From positions 1 through 44,737 of the forward strand of contig NZ_BMOE01000020.1 of the NCBI RefSeq assembly GCF_014646915.1: a DNA stretch of 44,737 nucleotides, read 5' to 3'. A program made the position numbers and the translations under genes. This stretch comes from Deinococcus aquiradiocola. Lineage in GTDB: Bacteria; Deinococcota; Deinococci; Deinococcales; Deinococcaceae. The notes beneath the pieces were generated by a model. The model was given only the letters and a program-made list of their open reading frames with translations, ran no database searches and was not told where the DNA came from. Shown piece by piece: positions 8,762 to 21,430 of the stretch. How positions within the stretch are numbered: position 1 is the stretch's first letter; each line of letters opens with the position of its first letter.

Positions 8762-8813
8762 GGCAGACGATGCAGGGGCCGGGAAGACACTCCCGGCCCC
8801 TGCGTCGTCTGCC
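8762..8813. terminator. Long bidirectional terminator hairpin
   Basis: A 23-bp stem with one mismatch (left arm 8762-8784, right arm 8791-8813) and a 6-nt loop. It separates the small plus-strand gene from the end of the liv operon on the minus strand. Confidence 0.85.
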
Positions 8814-8819
8814 CTGCTC

Positions 8820-9519
<700 letters not shown>

Positions 9520-9527
<8 letters not shown>

Positions 9528-10350
9528 GCTGGCCTCCCGGCAGTTCCGCCGCGCTCTGCAGCAGGTCGGCCTTCAGTTCGTCGCGCACGTGCGGCGCGGC
9601 GTGCCCGCCGAGGTACGCCTCGATCACGGCCGGGTCGCGGCTCACCTGCGCGGGGCTGCCCTCGGCGATCTTCTGCCCGTGGTGCAGCACCATGATGTGG
9701 TCCGCGAGCGTCATGATCATGCTCATCTTGTGCTCGATCAGCACGACGGTCAGGCCGCCCGCCGCGAGTTCACGGATGGTCCGCGTGAGCGCCACCGTCT
9801 CCTCCGGGTTGATGCCGGCCGCAGGCTCGTCGAGCAGCAGCACGCTCGGCCCGGTCGCGAGGGCCAGGGCGATGCTCACGCGCTTCTGCGCCTCCTGCGT
9901 CAGGCTGCCCGCCGGGACGTGCGCCTGACCTTCCAGGCCCACGCGCCGCAGGGCGTCCATGGCGGCCGCCTCGCTCGCGCGGCGCTCCTGCCGTTCGCGG
10001 CCCGTGCCGAGCAGCGCGTCCCACAGGCCGCTGCGCGTGCGGACGCGGTGCCCGAGCACGGCGTTCTCCAGCACGCTCAGTTCCTTGTAGATGGTGGTCG
10101 TCTGGAAGGTACGGGCCACGCCGAGCGCCACGACCTCGTGCGTGGGCAGGCGCGTGATGTCCTGCCCGCCGAAGGTGATGCGGCCACTGGTGGGCTTGTA
10201 GAAGCCGCTCAGCAGGTTGAAGAAGGTGCTCTTGCCCGCCCCGTTCGGCCCGATGATCGCCGTGATGATGCCCGGCGTGATGCTGCCCGTCACGCCCTGC
10301 ACCGCCTGATTGCCGCCGAAACGGATGCCCAGATCCTCAAACGCCAGCAT
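9520..10350 (-). CDS. livG: Branched-chain amino-acid ABC transporter ATP-binding protein LivG
   Basis: 276 residues from the ATG at 10350. Walker [10 protein letters not shown], signature segment [17 protein letters not shown], and Walker [15 protein letters not shown] followed by the LivG-typical [12 protein letters not shown] are seen. The signature is divergent (LTQEAQ rather than LSGGQ), as is common in LivG where it is usually LSYGQQ; this is the weakest of the core motifs. It overlaps livM by 14 nt upstream and livF by 8 nt downstream. The longer frame starting at 10392 adds an unconserved extension within livM and is rejected. Confidence 0.9.
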
Positions 10351-11337
10351 CGCGCACCCCCTTGCCCCGGCCGGTGCCCTGCACGGACGCACGGCGACCC
10401 CGCAGGTTCGCCCACACGCCCGCCAGTCCCGCCGGGAAGAACAGCACCAGCAGCACCAGCAGCGGCCCGAACACGATGTACTGGTAATCCTGCAGGCCCT
10501 GAATGCTCTGCTGCAGCACCCGGATGATGAACGTCCCCAGCAGCGGCCCGGCCAGCGTGCCGACGCCGCCCACCAGCAGGTACAGCAGGACCGTGAACGT
10601 CGTCGCGGGACCCGTGATGGCCGACCCCAGGAACCCGACGTACACGGCGTACAGCCCGCCCGCGAAGCCCGCGAGCGCCGTGGACAGCATCATGACGCGC
10701 AGCTTGTGCGTGTACACGTTGATGCCCGCCGACCGCGCGAGGTCCTCGCCGCCCCGGATGGCGATCAGGGACCGCCCGAACAGCGATGCCCGCACGCGCG
10801 CCACCAGGAAGATGGTCAGGGCGAGCGCAGCGAGCGCCAGGTAGTAGAAGTTGCGGGACTTCCCGAAATCGATCCCGAACAGCTGCGGGGCGAGCAGGCC
10901 GTTCAGGCCGTCGTTGCCGCCTGTCAGCGCGTCCCACTTGTTGATGACCTGCGTGATGATGACGCCCACGCCCAGCGTGAAGATCGCGAACACGTCGTCA
11001 CGCGTCCGGAACGCCACCAGCCCGAGCAGCAGGCCCAGCACCGCGCAGATGGCGATCCCGGCAGGCCACGCGAGCCAGAAGCTCCACCCGGCCTTCAGGG
11101 TCAGGATGCCGACCGCGTACGCGCCGATCCCGAAGAACCCGGCGTGCGCGAGCGGCAGCAGGCCCGCGTACCCCAGCATGACGTTCATGCCGTACGCCGC
11201 GACCGAGAAGATCATCACGTTGATCGCCACGTCCAGCACGTAGTTGTTGCGCGTCACGAGCGGCACGACGGCCGACAGCAGCAGCACCAGCAGCCAGGGC
11301 CAGCCGGTCGGCAGGGCGCGCGGGGCAGGAGCGGCGC

Positions 11338-11341
<4 letters not shown>
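10337..11341 (-). CDS. livM: Branched-chain amino-acid ABC transporter permease LivM
   Basis: 334 residues starting with GTG at 11341. About ten hydrophobic segments are seen, the first being [16 protein letters not shown], with the LivM hallmark [19 protein letters not shown] near residue 60 and a [10 protein letters not shown] stretch. It forms the membrane channel with LivH. The start overlaps the livH stop by 4 nt (GTGA), giving tight coupling. The C-terminus ends in a basic tail that overlaps livG. Confidence 0.92.
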
Positions 11342-12204
<863 letters not shown>

Positions 12205-12237
12205 GGGTGTTGCCTCCAGAGAACCACGGGCGAGAAC

Positions 12238-12277
12238 GTCCGGGCGGTCGGTCGTGGTCGCCACGGACCGCCCGGAC
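12238..12277 (-). promoter_or_regulatory. Intercistronic hairpin 2 (livJ-livH)
   Basis: Perfect 12-bp stem GTCCGGGCGGTC / GACCGCCCGGAC enclosing a smaller 5-bp hairpin. It lies in the liv transcript just upstream of the livH ribosome-binding site. It probably stabilises the upstream binding-protein message or attenuates downstream genes. Confidence 0.65.
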
Positions 12278-12316
12278 AGGAGCGGGAGCGGCACGGAACG
12301 AACGGTGAACGAGAAC

Positions 12317-12350
12317 GCCGCGCTCCCCCGGCTGGGTGGAGGAGCGCGGC
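12317..12350 (-). promoter_or_regulatory. Intercistronic hairpin 1 (livJ-livH)
   Basis: 10-bp perfect stem GCCGCGCTCC / GGAGCGCGGC with a 14-nt loop, 90 nt after the livJ stop. There is no T-run on the minus strand, so an attenuator or RNA-stability element is likelier than a full terminator. Confidence 0.6.
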
Positions 12351-12439
12351 AGGTCAGGGGCGAAGGGAGGGAGTGCCGCGCGGGCCGCGTTCCGTCGGCG
12401 GGACGCGCAGCCCGGCGGGCCGTGCGTCCCGCACGCGGG

Positions 12440-13579
<1,140 letters not shown>

Positions 13580-13900
13580 GGGGAACCTCCGGGAACAGCA
13601 GGCCGGGACGTGCCCGGCCAGGAATGACCACTCGACACCACGCAGGGACCAGCACTGACCTGTGGGAACGGTGGACCGCCCGAACAGTCCAGAACAACGC
13701 TTCCATGCGTCCGCACCCTGGGGGGCGACGGGCGAAGTGAAGCGCCGGGACAGCGGGCTGACGGGCAGCCACCAAACACTCGTTTTAGGTACAGTGGCTC
13801 AGGATGGCATGGTGGGGGCAGGGTGTCAATAACCCCGACTGGGCGCAGAACGCCGGAGCTTTTTGCGCCCGGTGCAAGGGCATTCCGCACGGCAGCACAG
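13580..13900 (-). promoter_or_regulatory. Upstream region of the liv operon
   Basis: About 320 nt with no gene. On the minus strand a TTGACA (13829-13824) could be a -35, but no good -10 is correctly spaced. A partial dyad CCTAAAACG/AGTGTTTGG (13789-13772, 12 of 18 positions symmetric) is the best operator candidate and sits in an AT-richer patch. Promoter and leader of livJ must lie here. Confidence 0.35.
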
Positions 13901-13939
13901 CGGCGCGGGGCCGCCCCTCACCGGGCCGCTCCCGCGCCG
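13901..13939 (-). terminator. Terminator of the acyl-CoA dehydrogenase gene
   Basis: 9-bp perfect stem CGGCGCGGG / CCCGCGCCG starting 14 nt past the stop codon, GC-rich, with no T-run. Confidence 0.5.
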
Positions 13940-13952
13940 TGCCACACGGCCC

Positions 13953-15092
<1,140 letters not shown>

Positions 15093-15160
15093 GGTGTACT
15101 CCTGTTGTTGGTCCTGCGGGAATGGCCGCAGTGTAGAGCAGGAACCCGGGCGAACAGGCG

Positions 15161-15196
15161 TGCAGGCCACCCGGGCGTCCGTCCGGGCGGCCTGCA
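15161..15196 (-). terminator. Hairpin between the 116-aa gene and acyl-CoA dehydrogenase
   Basis: TGCAGGCC / GGCCTGCA stem of 8 bp continued after one mismatch by CCCGG/CCGGG. It begins 13 nt after the stop of the upstream gene. Confidence 0.55.
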
Positions 15197-15208
15197 TGAA
15201 GGAAGGCT

Positions 15209-15559
15209 TCAGTCGATCTGGATGTCGAAGACCGGCGGGGCCTTCGGGGCGGTCTTCACCCAGCTGTCCGGCTTGACGGGCACGGCCTCGGGCGTCTCGA
15301 AGTCGGCGCGCACGGCGGCGGTCGGCGTGACGTTCGCCATGGCGGCGTCCGTCGCGCGGCGCGCGGCCAGCAGGATGGAGTCCACCTCGGCGGAACTCAG
15401 GACGCCCTTGTTCTGCAGGGTGCTCAGGATGGCGAGCGTGAGCTTGCGGGTGTACTGCGCCTCGCGCAGCTCGGCGTCGTGCTGCCGGGCGGCCTTCAGC
15501 CGTGCGTCGCGCTCGGCGGCACCTGCACTCTGAGGGGGGGTCGGGGCGTCCTGCGTCAT
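15209..15559 (-). CDS. Hypothetical protein (116 aa)
   Basis: 116 residues, no signal peptide or membrane helix. The N-terminal half is a charged helix (Ala/Arg/Glu-rich, residues 12-45) followed by TLAILSTLQNKGVLSSAEVD, a helix-turn-helix-like pattern seen in many short regulatory or structural proteins but not diagnostic. The C-terminus is Pro/Val-rich and probably disordered. ATG at 15559 lies 6 nt after TAGCCT (leaderless). Function unknown; strongly GC3-biased, so a real gene is likely. Confidence 0.72.
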   Translation of the reverse strand: MTQDAPTPPQSAGAAERDARLKAARQHDAELREAQYTRKLTLAILSTLQNKGVLSSAEVDSILLAARRATDAAMANVTPTAAVRADFETPEAVPVKPDSWVKTAPKAPPVFDIQID

Positions 15560-15698
15560 GCGTACAGGCTAGCGCACGCGCGCGGGCCGCGCTGGAAGCT
15601 GATGCTGAATTGTTCCTTCAGGAGTCCCGTGCCCGCCCGAGGTCCGGCCGGGACCGGCAGCCCGGGGGCAGAGGGAGCGCACGCTATACTCTGGGCTT

Positions 15699-16796
15699 AT
15701 GCCTCGCCCCACCCGCAGCACCTCCCGCACCTCCGGTTCCCGTTCCGCCAAACCCCGCCCCGCGCCCCGCCGCTACGAGCACTTCGAACTGGAGGCACTC
15801 AAGGGTCTGGAGGCCGTGGCCGAAGCGGAACTGCGCGAGGTGCCGTACGTGCGCGGCGGCGGCCCCCTGCCGAGCGGCGGCGTGCGCTTCCAGTTCGCAC
15901 CGGACCCGCTCGTGAAGAATGGCTGGGAGCGCCTCGCGCGCCTGCGCGGCGCCGTCGCCGTGTACCGCGTGCACAGCTGGGACGTGCCGCGCCCCAAGGC
16001 GCTGCTCGGGCATCAGGTGCTCGGGGAGGTCATGGCGTACCTGCGCAGCGTGATCGAGATGGGCGGCCACCAGAGCTTCCGCCTGAGCGCCGCCGGGAAG
16101 GACAGCGAGACCTTCACGCGCCTCACGCAGGAGATCGAGGAACAGCTGGGCCTGCCGCACCACCCCGAGGAAGGCGAACTGCTGCTGCGCGTGCGGCCCT
16201 GCGAGACGGAACCCGGCTGGGAGATCCTGGCACGCATCACGCGCCGCCCGCTGTCGGCCCGTGCGTGGCGCGAGTGCAACATGTCCGGCGGCCTGAACGC
16301 CACCATCGCGTACGCCATGCACCGCCTGAGCGGCCAGCGGGAACGCGACCGGATCTTCAACCCCATGAGCGGCAGCGGCACCCTGCTCATCGAGCGCGCC
16401 CTGATGGGACCCCTCGACGCGATCGTGGGCGTGGACATCGACCCGGACGCCGTGAAGTGCGCGCAGACGAACATCCGCGCCGCGAAACGCGAGATCGAGG
16501 TGGCGCAGGTAGACGCCCTGAACACCGGCCTGCCGGACCGCAGCTTCGACCTGGTGATCTCGGACCTGCCGTGGGGCGACGCGATCGGCTCGCACGGCGG
16601 CAACGAGGCGCTGTACCCGGCGTTTCTGCAGGAGATGGCGCGCCTCACGGCCCGCAACGGCCGCCTGTGCATCCTGACGCACGAGATCAAGCTGTTCGAG
16701 CGCGTGCTGGCCGCCCAGACCCGCTGGCACGCCAGGGAACTCTTCCAGGTGTACAGCGGCGGCCACTACCCGAAAGCGTACCTGCTGAGCAAGTAA
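15699..16796 (+). CDS. THUMP-domain class I SAM-dependent RNA methyltransferase
   Basis: 365 residues. After about 25 basic residues comes a ferredoxin-like/THUMP region (residues 25-180, FELEALKGLEAVAEAEL onward). A UPF0020 Rossmann methyltransferase follows: SAM motif I NPMSGSGTLLIERAL, acidic loop VGVDIDPDAV, and catalytic motif IV SDLPWG. This layout matches the Trm14/TrmN family, which makes m2G6 in tRNA in Thermus; the bacterial RlmL family is the alternative, but that has a longer fusion architecture. TATACT lies 8 nt before the ATG (leaderless-like). A dispersed repeat begins immediately at its stop. Confidence 0.82.
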   Translation: MPRPTRSTSRTSGSRSAKPRPAPRRYEHFELEALKGLEAVAEAELREVPYVRGGGPLPSGGVRFQFAPDPLVKNGWERLARLRGAVAVYRVHSWDVPRPKALLGHQVLGEVMAYLRSVIEMGGHQSFRLSAAGKDSETFTRLTQEIEEQLGLPHHPEEGELLLRVRPCETEPGWEILARITRRPLSARAWRECNMSGGLNATIAYAMHRLSGQRERDRIFNPMSGSGTLLIERALMGPLDAIVGVDIDPDAVKCAQTNIRAAKREIEVAQVDALNTGLPDRSFDLVISDLPWGDAIGSHGGNEALYPAFLQEMARLTARNGRLCILTHEIKLFERVLAAQTRWHARELFQVYSGGHYPKAYLLSK

Positions 16797-16931
16797 TACG
16801 GTTTTGAGCTGAACTTGTAGAGTTCAGCCGAGCGAAGCGAGCACCAACAAGTACGGTTTGGAGGAGATGGAAGGGATGTCGGTGCTGTTTCCGGCATCCC
16901 TGGAATCGGATCAAAACCGGATAAGACCAGA
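16797..16931 (+). repeat. Dispersed intergenic repeat, copy B (short form)
   Basis: Same element as copy A but lacking the middle module of about 64 nt; the junction lies at GGAAG. It keeps the 5' hairpin (GCTGAACT/AGTTCAGC with loop TGTAG), the block with CCAACAAGTACGG, and the 3' hairpin GGGATGTCGG/CCGGCATCCC. Ends are an inverted repeat: ACGGTTTTGA at the left, TCAAAACCG at the right. It starts at the stop codon of the methyltransferase gene. Confidence 0.9.
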
Positions 16932-16973
16932 TTGAGCTGACCTCCTGAAGTCCGGGCGGGCGCAGCGGGCACC
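16932..16973 (+). repeat. Degenerate second partial copy of the dispersed repeat
   Basis: Aligns without gaps to the first 42 nt of copy B (from TTGAGCTGA to GCACC) with about 31 of 42 matches. It lies directly after copy B, so an older copy or tandem insertion decayed here. Confidence 0.6.
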
Positions 16974-16981
16974 GGGCGACA

Positions 16982-17026
16982 GGCAGCCGGTCCACCGGGG
17001 CGTGCAGACCTGATGGACCGGCTGCC
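16982..17026. terminator. Bidirectional terminator
   Basis: 13-bp perfect stem GGCAGCCGGTCCA / TGGACCGGCTGCC with a 19-nt loop, between the convergent methyltransferase and phosphoesterase genes. Confidence 0.7.
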
Positions 17027-17040
17027 GTGTGGGGGCCGGG

Positions 17041-17904
17041 TCAGGGCCGGAAGTCGAAGACGGTCATCTCGGCGGGCACGCCCAGCCGCAGCGGGAGGCC
17101 CGTGACGCCCAGGCCGTGCGTGACGTAACCGCGGATCACGCGGGGCGGCGTGACGGGCAGGCTGTGGTCGGCGTCGTCCGGCTGCATGGGGGCGGCCTCC
17201 ACCCAGCCTTCCAGGAACTGCGTGCCGTACAGGCTGGCGCGCTTCAGCGGGCCGAGCAGCGGAACGCGGATCTGGCCGCCGTGCGTGTGCCCGCACAGGG
17301 TGAGCGTCACCTGCGGCGGGACGTGCGGCAGGTAGTCGGGGTTGTGGCTGAGCAGCAGGACCGCGCCGCCCGCGTACGCGCCCAGCATGGCGTGTTCGTC
17401 CTGCGTGCCGAACCACCAGTCGTCGATGCCCGCGAGGTACAGGTCGCCGCGCACGTGCAGGCCCGCGTTGTTGATGACGGTGATCCCGGCGCGCTGCAGG
17501 TCGCTGGCGAAGCGGGCGCGGGTGGCGGTGGTGTTGAGGCTCGTCCAGTCATGGTTGCCGAACACGGCGTACACGCCGAGCGGCGCGTGCAGGCGCGACA
17601 GTTCGCGCAGCAGGGCCGACTGCGGGCGCAGGCCGAGCGAACTGTCGAGGAAGTCGCCGGTGATCACGATCAGGTCGGGGCGCTCCGCGAGGGCGGCCGT
17701 CACCCAGCGGGCCACGGTCCGCGCGCCGATGAAGGTCCCGTAATGAAAGTCGCTGAGCTGCAGGACGCGGACGGGCGCGGTCAGGCCGGGCAGCCGCACG
17801 CGTTCCTGCCGCACCCGGAAGCGGTAGATGTTGCCGAAGGCGAGGCCCGCCACGCCGCCGAGCAGGGCGAACGCGGTCCTGGACAGGGAAGGGACGGGGC
17901 GCAC
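17041..17904 (-). CDS. Membrane-anchored metallophosphoesterase (YkuE-like)
   Basis: 287 residues starting with GTG. An N-terminal hydrophobic helix (AFALLGGVAGLAFG, residues 10-24) probably anchors the protein with its catalytic domain outside the membrane. The calcineurin-like motifs are complete: SDFHYG (D-x-H), GDFLD, GNHDW, LSHNP, and GHTHGGQ. YkuE-like enzymes cleave lipid- or nucleotide-linked phosphates; the substrate here is not readable. The GTG at 17904 sits 7 nt after TAGGGT (leaderless). It is convergent with the methyltransferase gene. Confidence 0.88.
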   Translation of the reverse strand: MRPVPSLSRTAFALLGGVAGLAFGNIYRFRVRQERVRLPGLTAPVRVLQLSDFHYGTFIGARTVARWVTAALAERPDLIVITGDFLDSSLGLRPQSALLRELSRLHAPLGVYAVFGNHDWTSLNTTATRARFASDLQRAGITVINNAGLHVRGDLYLAGIDDWWFGTQDEHAMLGAYAGGAVLLLSHNPDYLPHVPPQVTLTLCGHTHGGQIRVPLLGPLKRASLYGTQFLEGWVEAAPMQPDDADHSLPVTPPRVIRGYVTHGLGVTGLPLRLGVPAEMTVFDFRP

Positions 17905-18020
17905 GTCCTCTACCCTAGAGCATCGTTCGCCGGGCAGGCGTCAGCGGCGCCGCGCGTGGGTGCGGCATGAGTGCTCCCGAAAGGGCAGGCGGGCGGCGCG
18001 GCAGGTACGCTGGACGTGCG

Positions 18021-18620
18021 ATGGTGGAATGGACGCTGGACCTGATGAACCGCCTGGGGTACGTGGGGATCGTGCTGCTGATGGTGCTGGAGAACCTCTT
18101 CCCTCCCCTGCCGAGCGAGCTGATCCTGCCTGCGGCGGGGTTCGCGGCGGCGCGCGGGGAGCTGCACCTGGCGGGCGTGGCCGCGTCGGGCGCGCTGGGC
18201 AGCGTGATCGGGACGCTGCCGCTGTACTGGCTGGGGCGCGCGGTGGGTGAGGAGCGGCTGGTGCGCTGGGCGGACCGCTACGGGCGCTGGCTGACGGTGC
18301 GCGGGCAGGACGTACGGCGCGCGGACGCGTGGTTCGACCGGTACGGGTGGAGTGCCGTGCTGTTCGGGCGGATGGTGCCGGGCATCCGCAGCCTGCTGAG
18401 CCTCCCGGCGGGCATGAGCGGCATGCCTCTCCCGACGTTCGTGCTGTACAGCGCCGTGGGGAGCGGCCTGTGGGCGCTGCTGCTGTCCGGCGCGGGCTAC
18501 CTGCTGGGCGACCATTACGAGGTGGTGGGGCAGTACGTGGGGCCGGTGGGGACGGGCGTGCTGGCGCTGCTGCTGGGGTACGCGGTGGTGTGGGTGCTGC
18601 GGCGCCGCAGGCAGGCGTAG
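18021..18620 (+). CDS. DedA family membrane protein
   Basis: 199 residues with several membrane segments. The family signature is in FGRMVPGIRSLLSLPAGMSGMP (Arg and Gly central to function), with an acidic residue in ENLFPPLPSELILPAAGF. DedA proteins flip or traffic lipids such as undecaprenyl phosphate or phosphatidylethanolamine and support membrane potential. The start at 18021 follows TACGCT by 9 nt and skips an unconserved 18-residue extension. Next gene downstream is ppx after 50 nt. Confidence 0.88.
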   Translation: MVEWTLDLMNRLGYVGIVLLMVLENLFPPLPSELILPAAGFAAARGELHLAGVAASGALGSVIGTLPLYWLGRAVGEERLVRWADRYGRWLTVRGQDVRRADAWFDRYGWSAVLFGRMVPGIRSLLSLPAGMSGMPLPTFVLYSAVGSGLWALLLSGAGYLLGDHYEVVGQYVGPVGTGVLALLLGYAVVWVLRRRRQA

Positions 18621-18670
18621 CGGCGGGCCCCGGGTGGGATTGGGGGGCCGCGCGGGTTAAGCTACCCCCG

Positions 18671-20218
18671 ATGATGCGCGTTGCTGTGGCCGATGTCGGG
18701 ACGAACTCCACCCACCTGTTGATCGCGGAGACCCGCCCGGGCGGCTTCCGGGTGCTGGACGCCCTGAAGGACCGCACGCGGCTCGGCGAGTGCCTCGACG
18801 CGGACGGGAACGTGACCGAGGAGGGCTTCGAGCGCCTCGCGCACAGCCTGGAGCGCTTCCGGGCGCTGGCGGCGTCGCAGGGCATTCAGGAGCTGCGGGC
18901 GTACGCGACGAGCGCCATGCGCGGCGCGCCGAACGGCGAGCAGGTCGCGCAGCGCCTGCGGGCGGAGGTGGGGGTGTACCCGGTCATCATCTCCGGGGAG
19001 CGCGAGGGGCAGCTCACGTACCTGGGCGCGTCGGGCAGCGTGCATTTCGGGCCGGACAACGTGCTGCTGGACCTGGGCGGCGGGAGCCTGGAACTGGTCC
19101 GGGGCGGGCCGGGCGGGCCGGGCGAGGTGCTGAGCGTCCCGCTGGGCTCGGTGCGGCTGCACGGGCAGTTCCTGGGCGGCACGCCCGACACGCGCGCGCC
19201 GCGCAAGCGGGACCTCGCAGCCCTGAAGGCGCACGTGCTGGCGTGCCTGGAGCCGCACCTGGACGCGTTCAGGCTGGAGCCGGAGACGCAGGTGTTCGGG
19301 TCGAGCGGGACCTTCGAGACGCTCGCGGCGGTCCTTGCGGCCCGCAGCGGCCCGCTGCCGGAAGGGGGTCTGAACGCCGTGAAGTTCACGGTGGCGGACC
19401 TGGGGGGGCTGCTGTCGGACCTGTCACAGATGAGCGCCGAGAAGCGCGGGCGCGTGCCGGGCCTCGACCCGAAACGCGCGGACATCATCGTGGCGGGCGC
19501 GGCCGTGCTGCACACGGTACTGGAGCGCCTGGGCGCCGCGAGCGTCACGGTGTCGAGCGGCGCGCTGCGCGAGGGCATGCTGCTGGAGTACCTGCAGGAG
19601 CAGGAGCACTGGACGCAGGGCCTGTCGGCCCGGCAGCGGAGCGTGCTGGAACTCGCGGAACGGTTCGGCGCGAACCTCGCGCACGCGCGGCAGGTGACGC
19701 TGCTCAGCCAGAACCTCTACGACCGCCTGCAGTCCCTCGGGGCGCTCGACGCGGGCGGGACGGGCGCGGACGCGGACGACACCACCCGCAGCCTCCTCAG
19801 TGCCGCCGCGACCCTGCACGAGATCGGGCTGCTGGTCGGGCAGAGCAGCCATCACAAGCACTCCGCGTACCTGATCCGGCACGCGGGCCTGCTCGGCTAC
19901 GACCCGGCGCAGATCGAGGTGGTGGCGCAGGTGGCCCGCTACCACCGCAGGAGCGTCCCGAAGGCCAGTCACGCGGAGTTCGCGGCGCTCGGCGCGGTCA
20001 CGCAGCGGCGAGTGACGCAGCTCGCGGCGATCCTGCGCGTCGCGGACGGCCTGGACCGCGCGCACACGCAGGCGGCCCGCATTCGCGGCCTGCACCGGGA
20101 CGGGCGCGGCTGGGTGCTGCGCGTGTCCGGCGCGCACGGCCTGGAGCTGGACGGCGTGACGCAGAAGGGCGACCTGTGGGCGCAGACCTTCGGGCCGCTG
20201 CGCGTCGAGACAACGTGA
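18671..20218 (+). CDS. ppx: Ppx/GppA family exopolyphosphatase / (p)ppGpp phosphatase
   Basis: 515 residues. Actin-like ATPase fold: phosphate-1 loop DVGTNSTHLLI, SGEREGQLTYLG, and phosphate-2 LLDLGGGSLEL are clear. Residues about 330-515 carry an HD-type helical domain (LHEIGLLVGQSSHHKHSAYLI), as in the long E. coli Ppx and GppA. The enzyme removes terminal phosphates from polyphosphate or converts pppGpp to ppGpp; the two activities cannot be separated by sequence. TAAGCT precedes the ATG by 7 nt with no ribosome-binding site (leaderless). A polyphosphate kinase gene is 8 kb away on the other strand. Confidence 0.9.
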   Translation: MMRVAVADVGTNSTHLLIAETRPGGFRVLDALKDRTRLGECLDADGNVTEEGFERLAHSLERFRALAASQGIQELRAYATSAMRGAPNGEQVAQRLRAEVGVYPVIISGEREGQLTYLGASGSVHFGPDNVLLDLGGGSLELVRGGPGGPGEVLSVPLGSVRLHGQFLGGTPDTRAPRKRDLAALKAHVLACLEPHLDAFRLEPETQVFGSSGTFETLAAVLAARSGPLPEGGLNAVKFTVADLGGLLSDLSQMSAEKRGRVPGLDPKRADIIVAGAAVLHTVLERLGAASVTVSSGALREGMLLEYLQEQEHWTQGLSARQRSVLELAERFGANLAHARQVTLLSQNLYDRLQSLGALDAGGTGADADDTTRSLLSAAATLHEIGLLVGQSSHHKHSAYLIRHAGLLGYDPAQIEVVAQVARYHRRSVPKASHAEFAALGAVTQRRVTQLAAILRVADGLDRAHTQAARIRGLHRDGRGWVLRVSGAHGLELDGVTQKGDLWAQTFGPLRVETT

Positions 20219-20249
20219 CGCTCCCCGCACCCGGGCGCGGCGGGACGGC

Positions 20250-21380
20250 GTGAGCAGCGTTCCGGAGCTGCTGCGGGCCGTCTGGGCGCGCGCGTGGGTG
20301 CGGCTGCTGGCGGCCCTGCTGGCGCTGCTGGGCGTGCTGCTGCTGGCGCGGGTGCTGCAGGGCGTGATCGTGCTGGCGGTCGTGGCGTTCGTGCTGGCGT
20401 ACCTGTTCGAACCGCTGCTCCGCTGGCTGTCCCGGCACCGCGTGCCGCGCGGGCTGGGCGTCCTGCTGATCGTGCTGACCCTGACGGTCCTCGCGGGCCT
20501 GCTGGTGTGGGCGGGCGCGGCGCAGCTGGCGGGACTGCTCGGCGACCTCCCGAAGTTCGGGACGCAGCTCGCGGACCTCGCCACGCACCTGCTGGAGCGC
20601 CTGCGCGGCGTGCCGGGCCTGCAGGACGCACCCGAACGCCTCGGCAGGGCGCTGAACGCGCAGGTGAGCGCCCTGGGACGCAACGCCATGCCGCTCGTGC
20701 AGCGCCTGCTGGGGTCCGGCAGCGCCCTCATCGGCGGGGCGACGTCCGTGGTCGGCTGGGTGGGGCAGGCGGCGTTCGCGATCACGCTCGCGACGTACTT
20801 CATGCTGGACTACCCGAAGCTCGGGCCGAGCGTCCTGCGGCTCCTGCCGGTCCACTGGCAGGGAAACGCGCGGCGACTGTCGGGCGACGTGGCCGACTCC
20901 TTCGGCGGGTACCTGCGCGGGCAGCTGATCATCGGGGCGGGCGCGGGCCTGCTCGTCACGCTGGGCCTGCTGGCCCTGCACGTCCCGAACGCGCTGGGCC
21001 TGGGCCTGCTGCTGGCCGCGCTGAACATCGTGCCTTACATCGGGCTGGTGCTGGCCGCCATTCCGGCCCTGCTGCTGGCCCTGCCGGGCGGGTGGGTGCA
21101 GGTGGCGCTGGTGTTCGCGCTGTACTTCCTGACGAACCAGGTGATCGGGAACGCCCTCGCGCCGTACGTGCTGGGCCGCACGAACAACCTCTCCCCGGCG
21201 GCCGTGCTGCTGTCGCTGCTGGTCGGCCTGACGCTGTTCGGACTGGTGGGCGGCCTGCTGGCCGTGCCGACCGCGACGCTCCTGAAGCACTGGCTGGAAA
21301 CGTACTGGCTGCCGAGCAGGGCGCACGGCCCGCAACCACCTGGGCCACCAGAGCAACCCGGCGGGCACGGCCCGGCCTGA
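20250..21380 (+). CDS. AI-2E family transporter
   Basis: 376 residues with about eight membrane helices, a PerM/TqsA family exporter-type protein. The long N-terminal hydrophobic pair (VRLLAALLALLGVLLLARVLQG, then VLAVVAFVLAYLFEPLL), the central soluble helical part (residues 95-160), and the GLGLLLAALNIVPYIGLVLAAIPAL block are family hallmarks. Members export AI-2, Na+ or other ions; the substrate here is unknown. Start is GTG at 20250, 31 nt after ppx, so it may share the ppx transcript. The C-terminus is Pro/Gly/His-rich. Confidence 0.85.
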   Translation: MSSVPELLRAVWARAWVRLLAALLALLGVLLLARVLQGVIVLAVVAFVLAYLFEPLLRWLSRHRVPRGLGVLLIVLTLTVLAGLLVWAGAAQLAGLLGDLPKFGTQLADLATHLLERLRGVPGLQDAPERLGRALNAQVSALGRNAMPLVQRLLGSGSALIGGATSVVGWVGQAAFAITLATYFMLDYPKLGPSVLRLLPVHWQGNARRLSGDVADSFGGYLRGQLIIGAGAGLLVTLGLLALHVPNALGLGLLLAALNIVPYIGLVLAAIPALLLALPGGWVQVALVFALYFLTNQVIGNALAPYVLGRTNNLSPAAVLLSLLVGLTLFGLVGGLLAVPTATLLKHWLETYWLPSRAHGPQPPGPPEQPGGHGPA

Positions 21381-21430
21381 ACGCGGCTCCGCCTGACGTT
21401 CATCTGGGAGTGGCACAATGCAGGGCAGCC

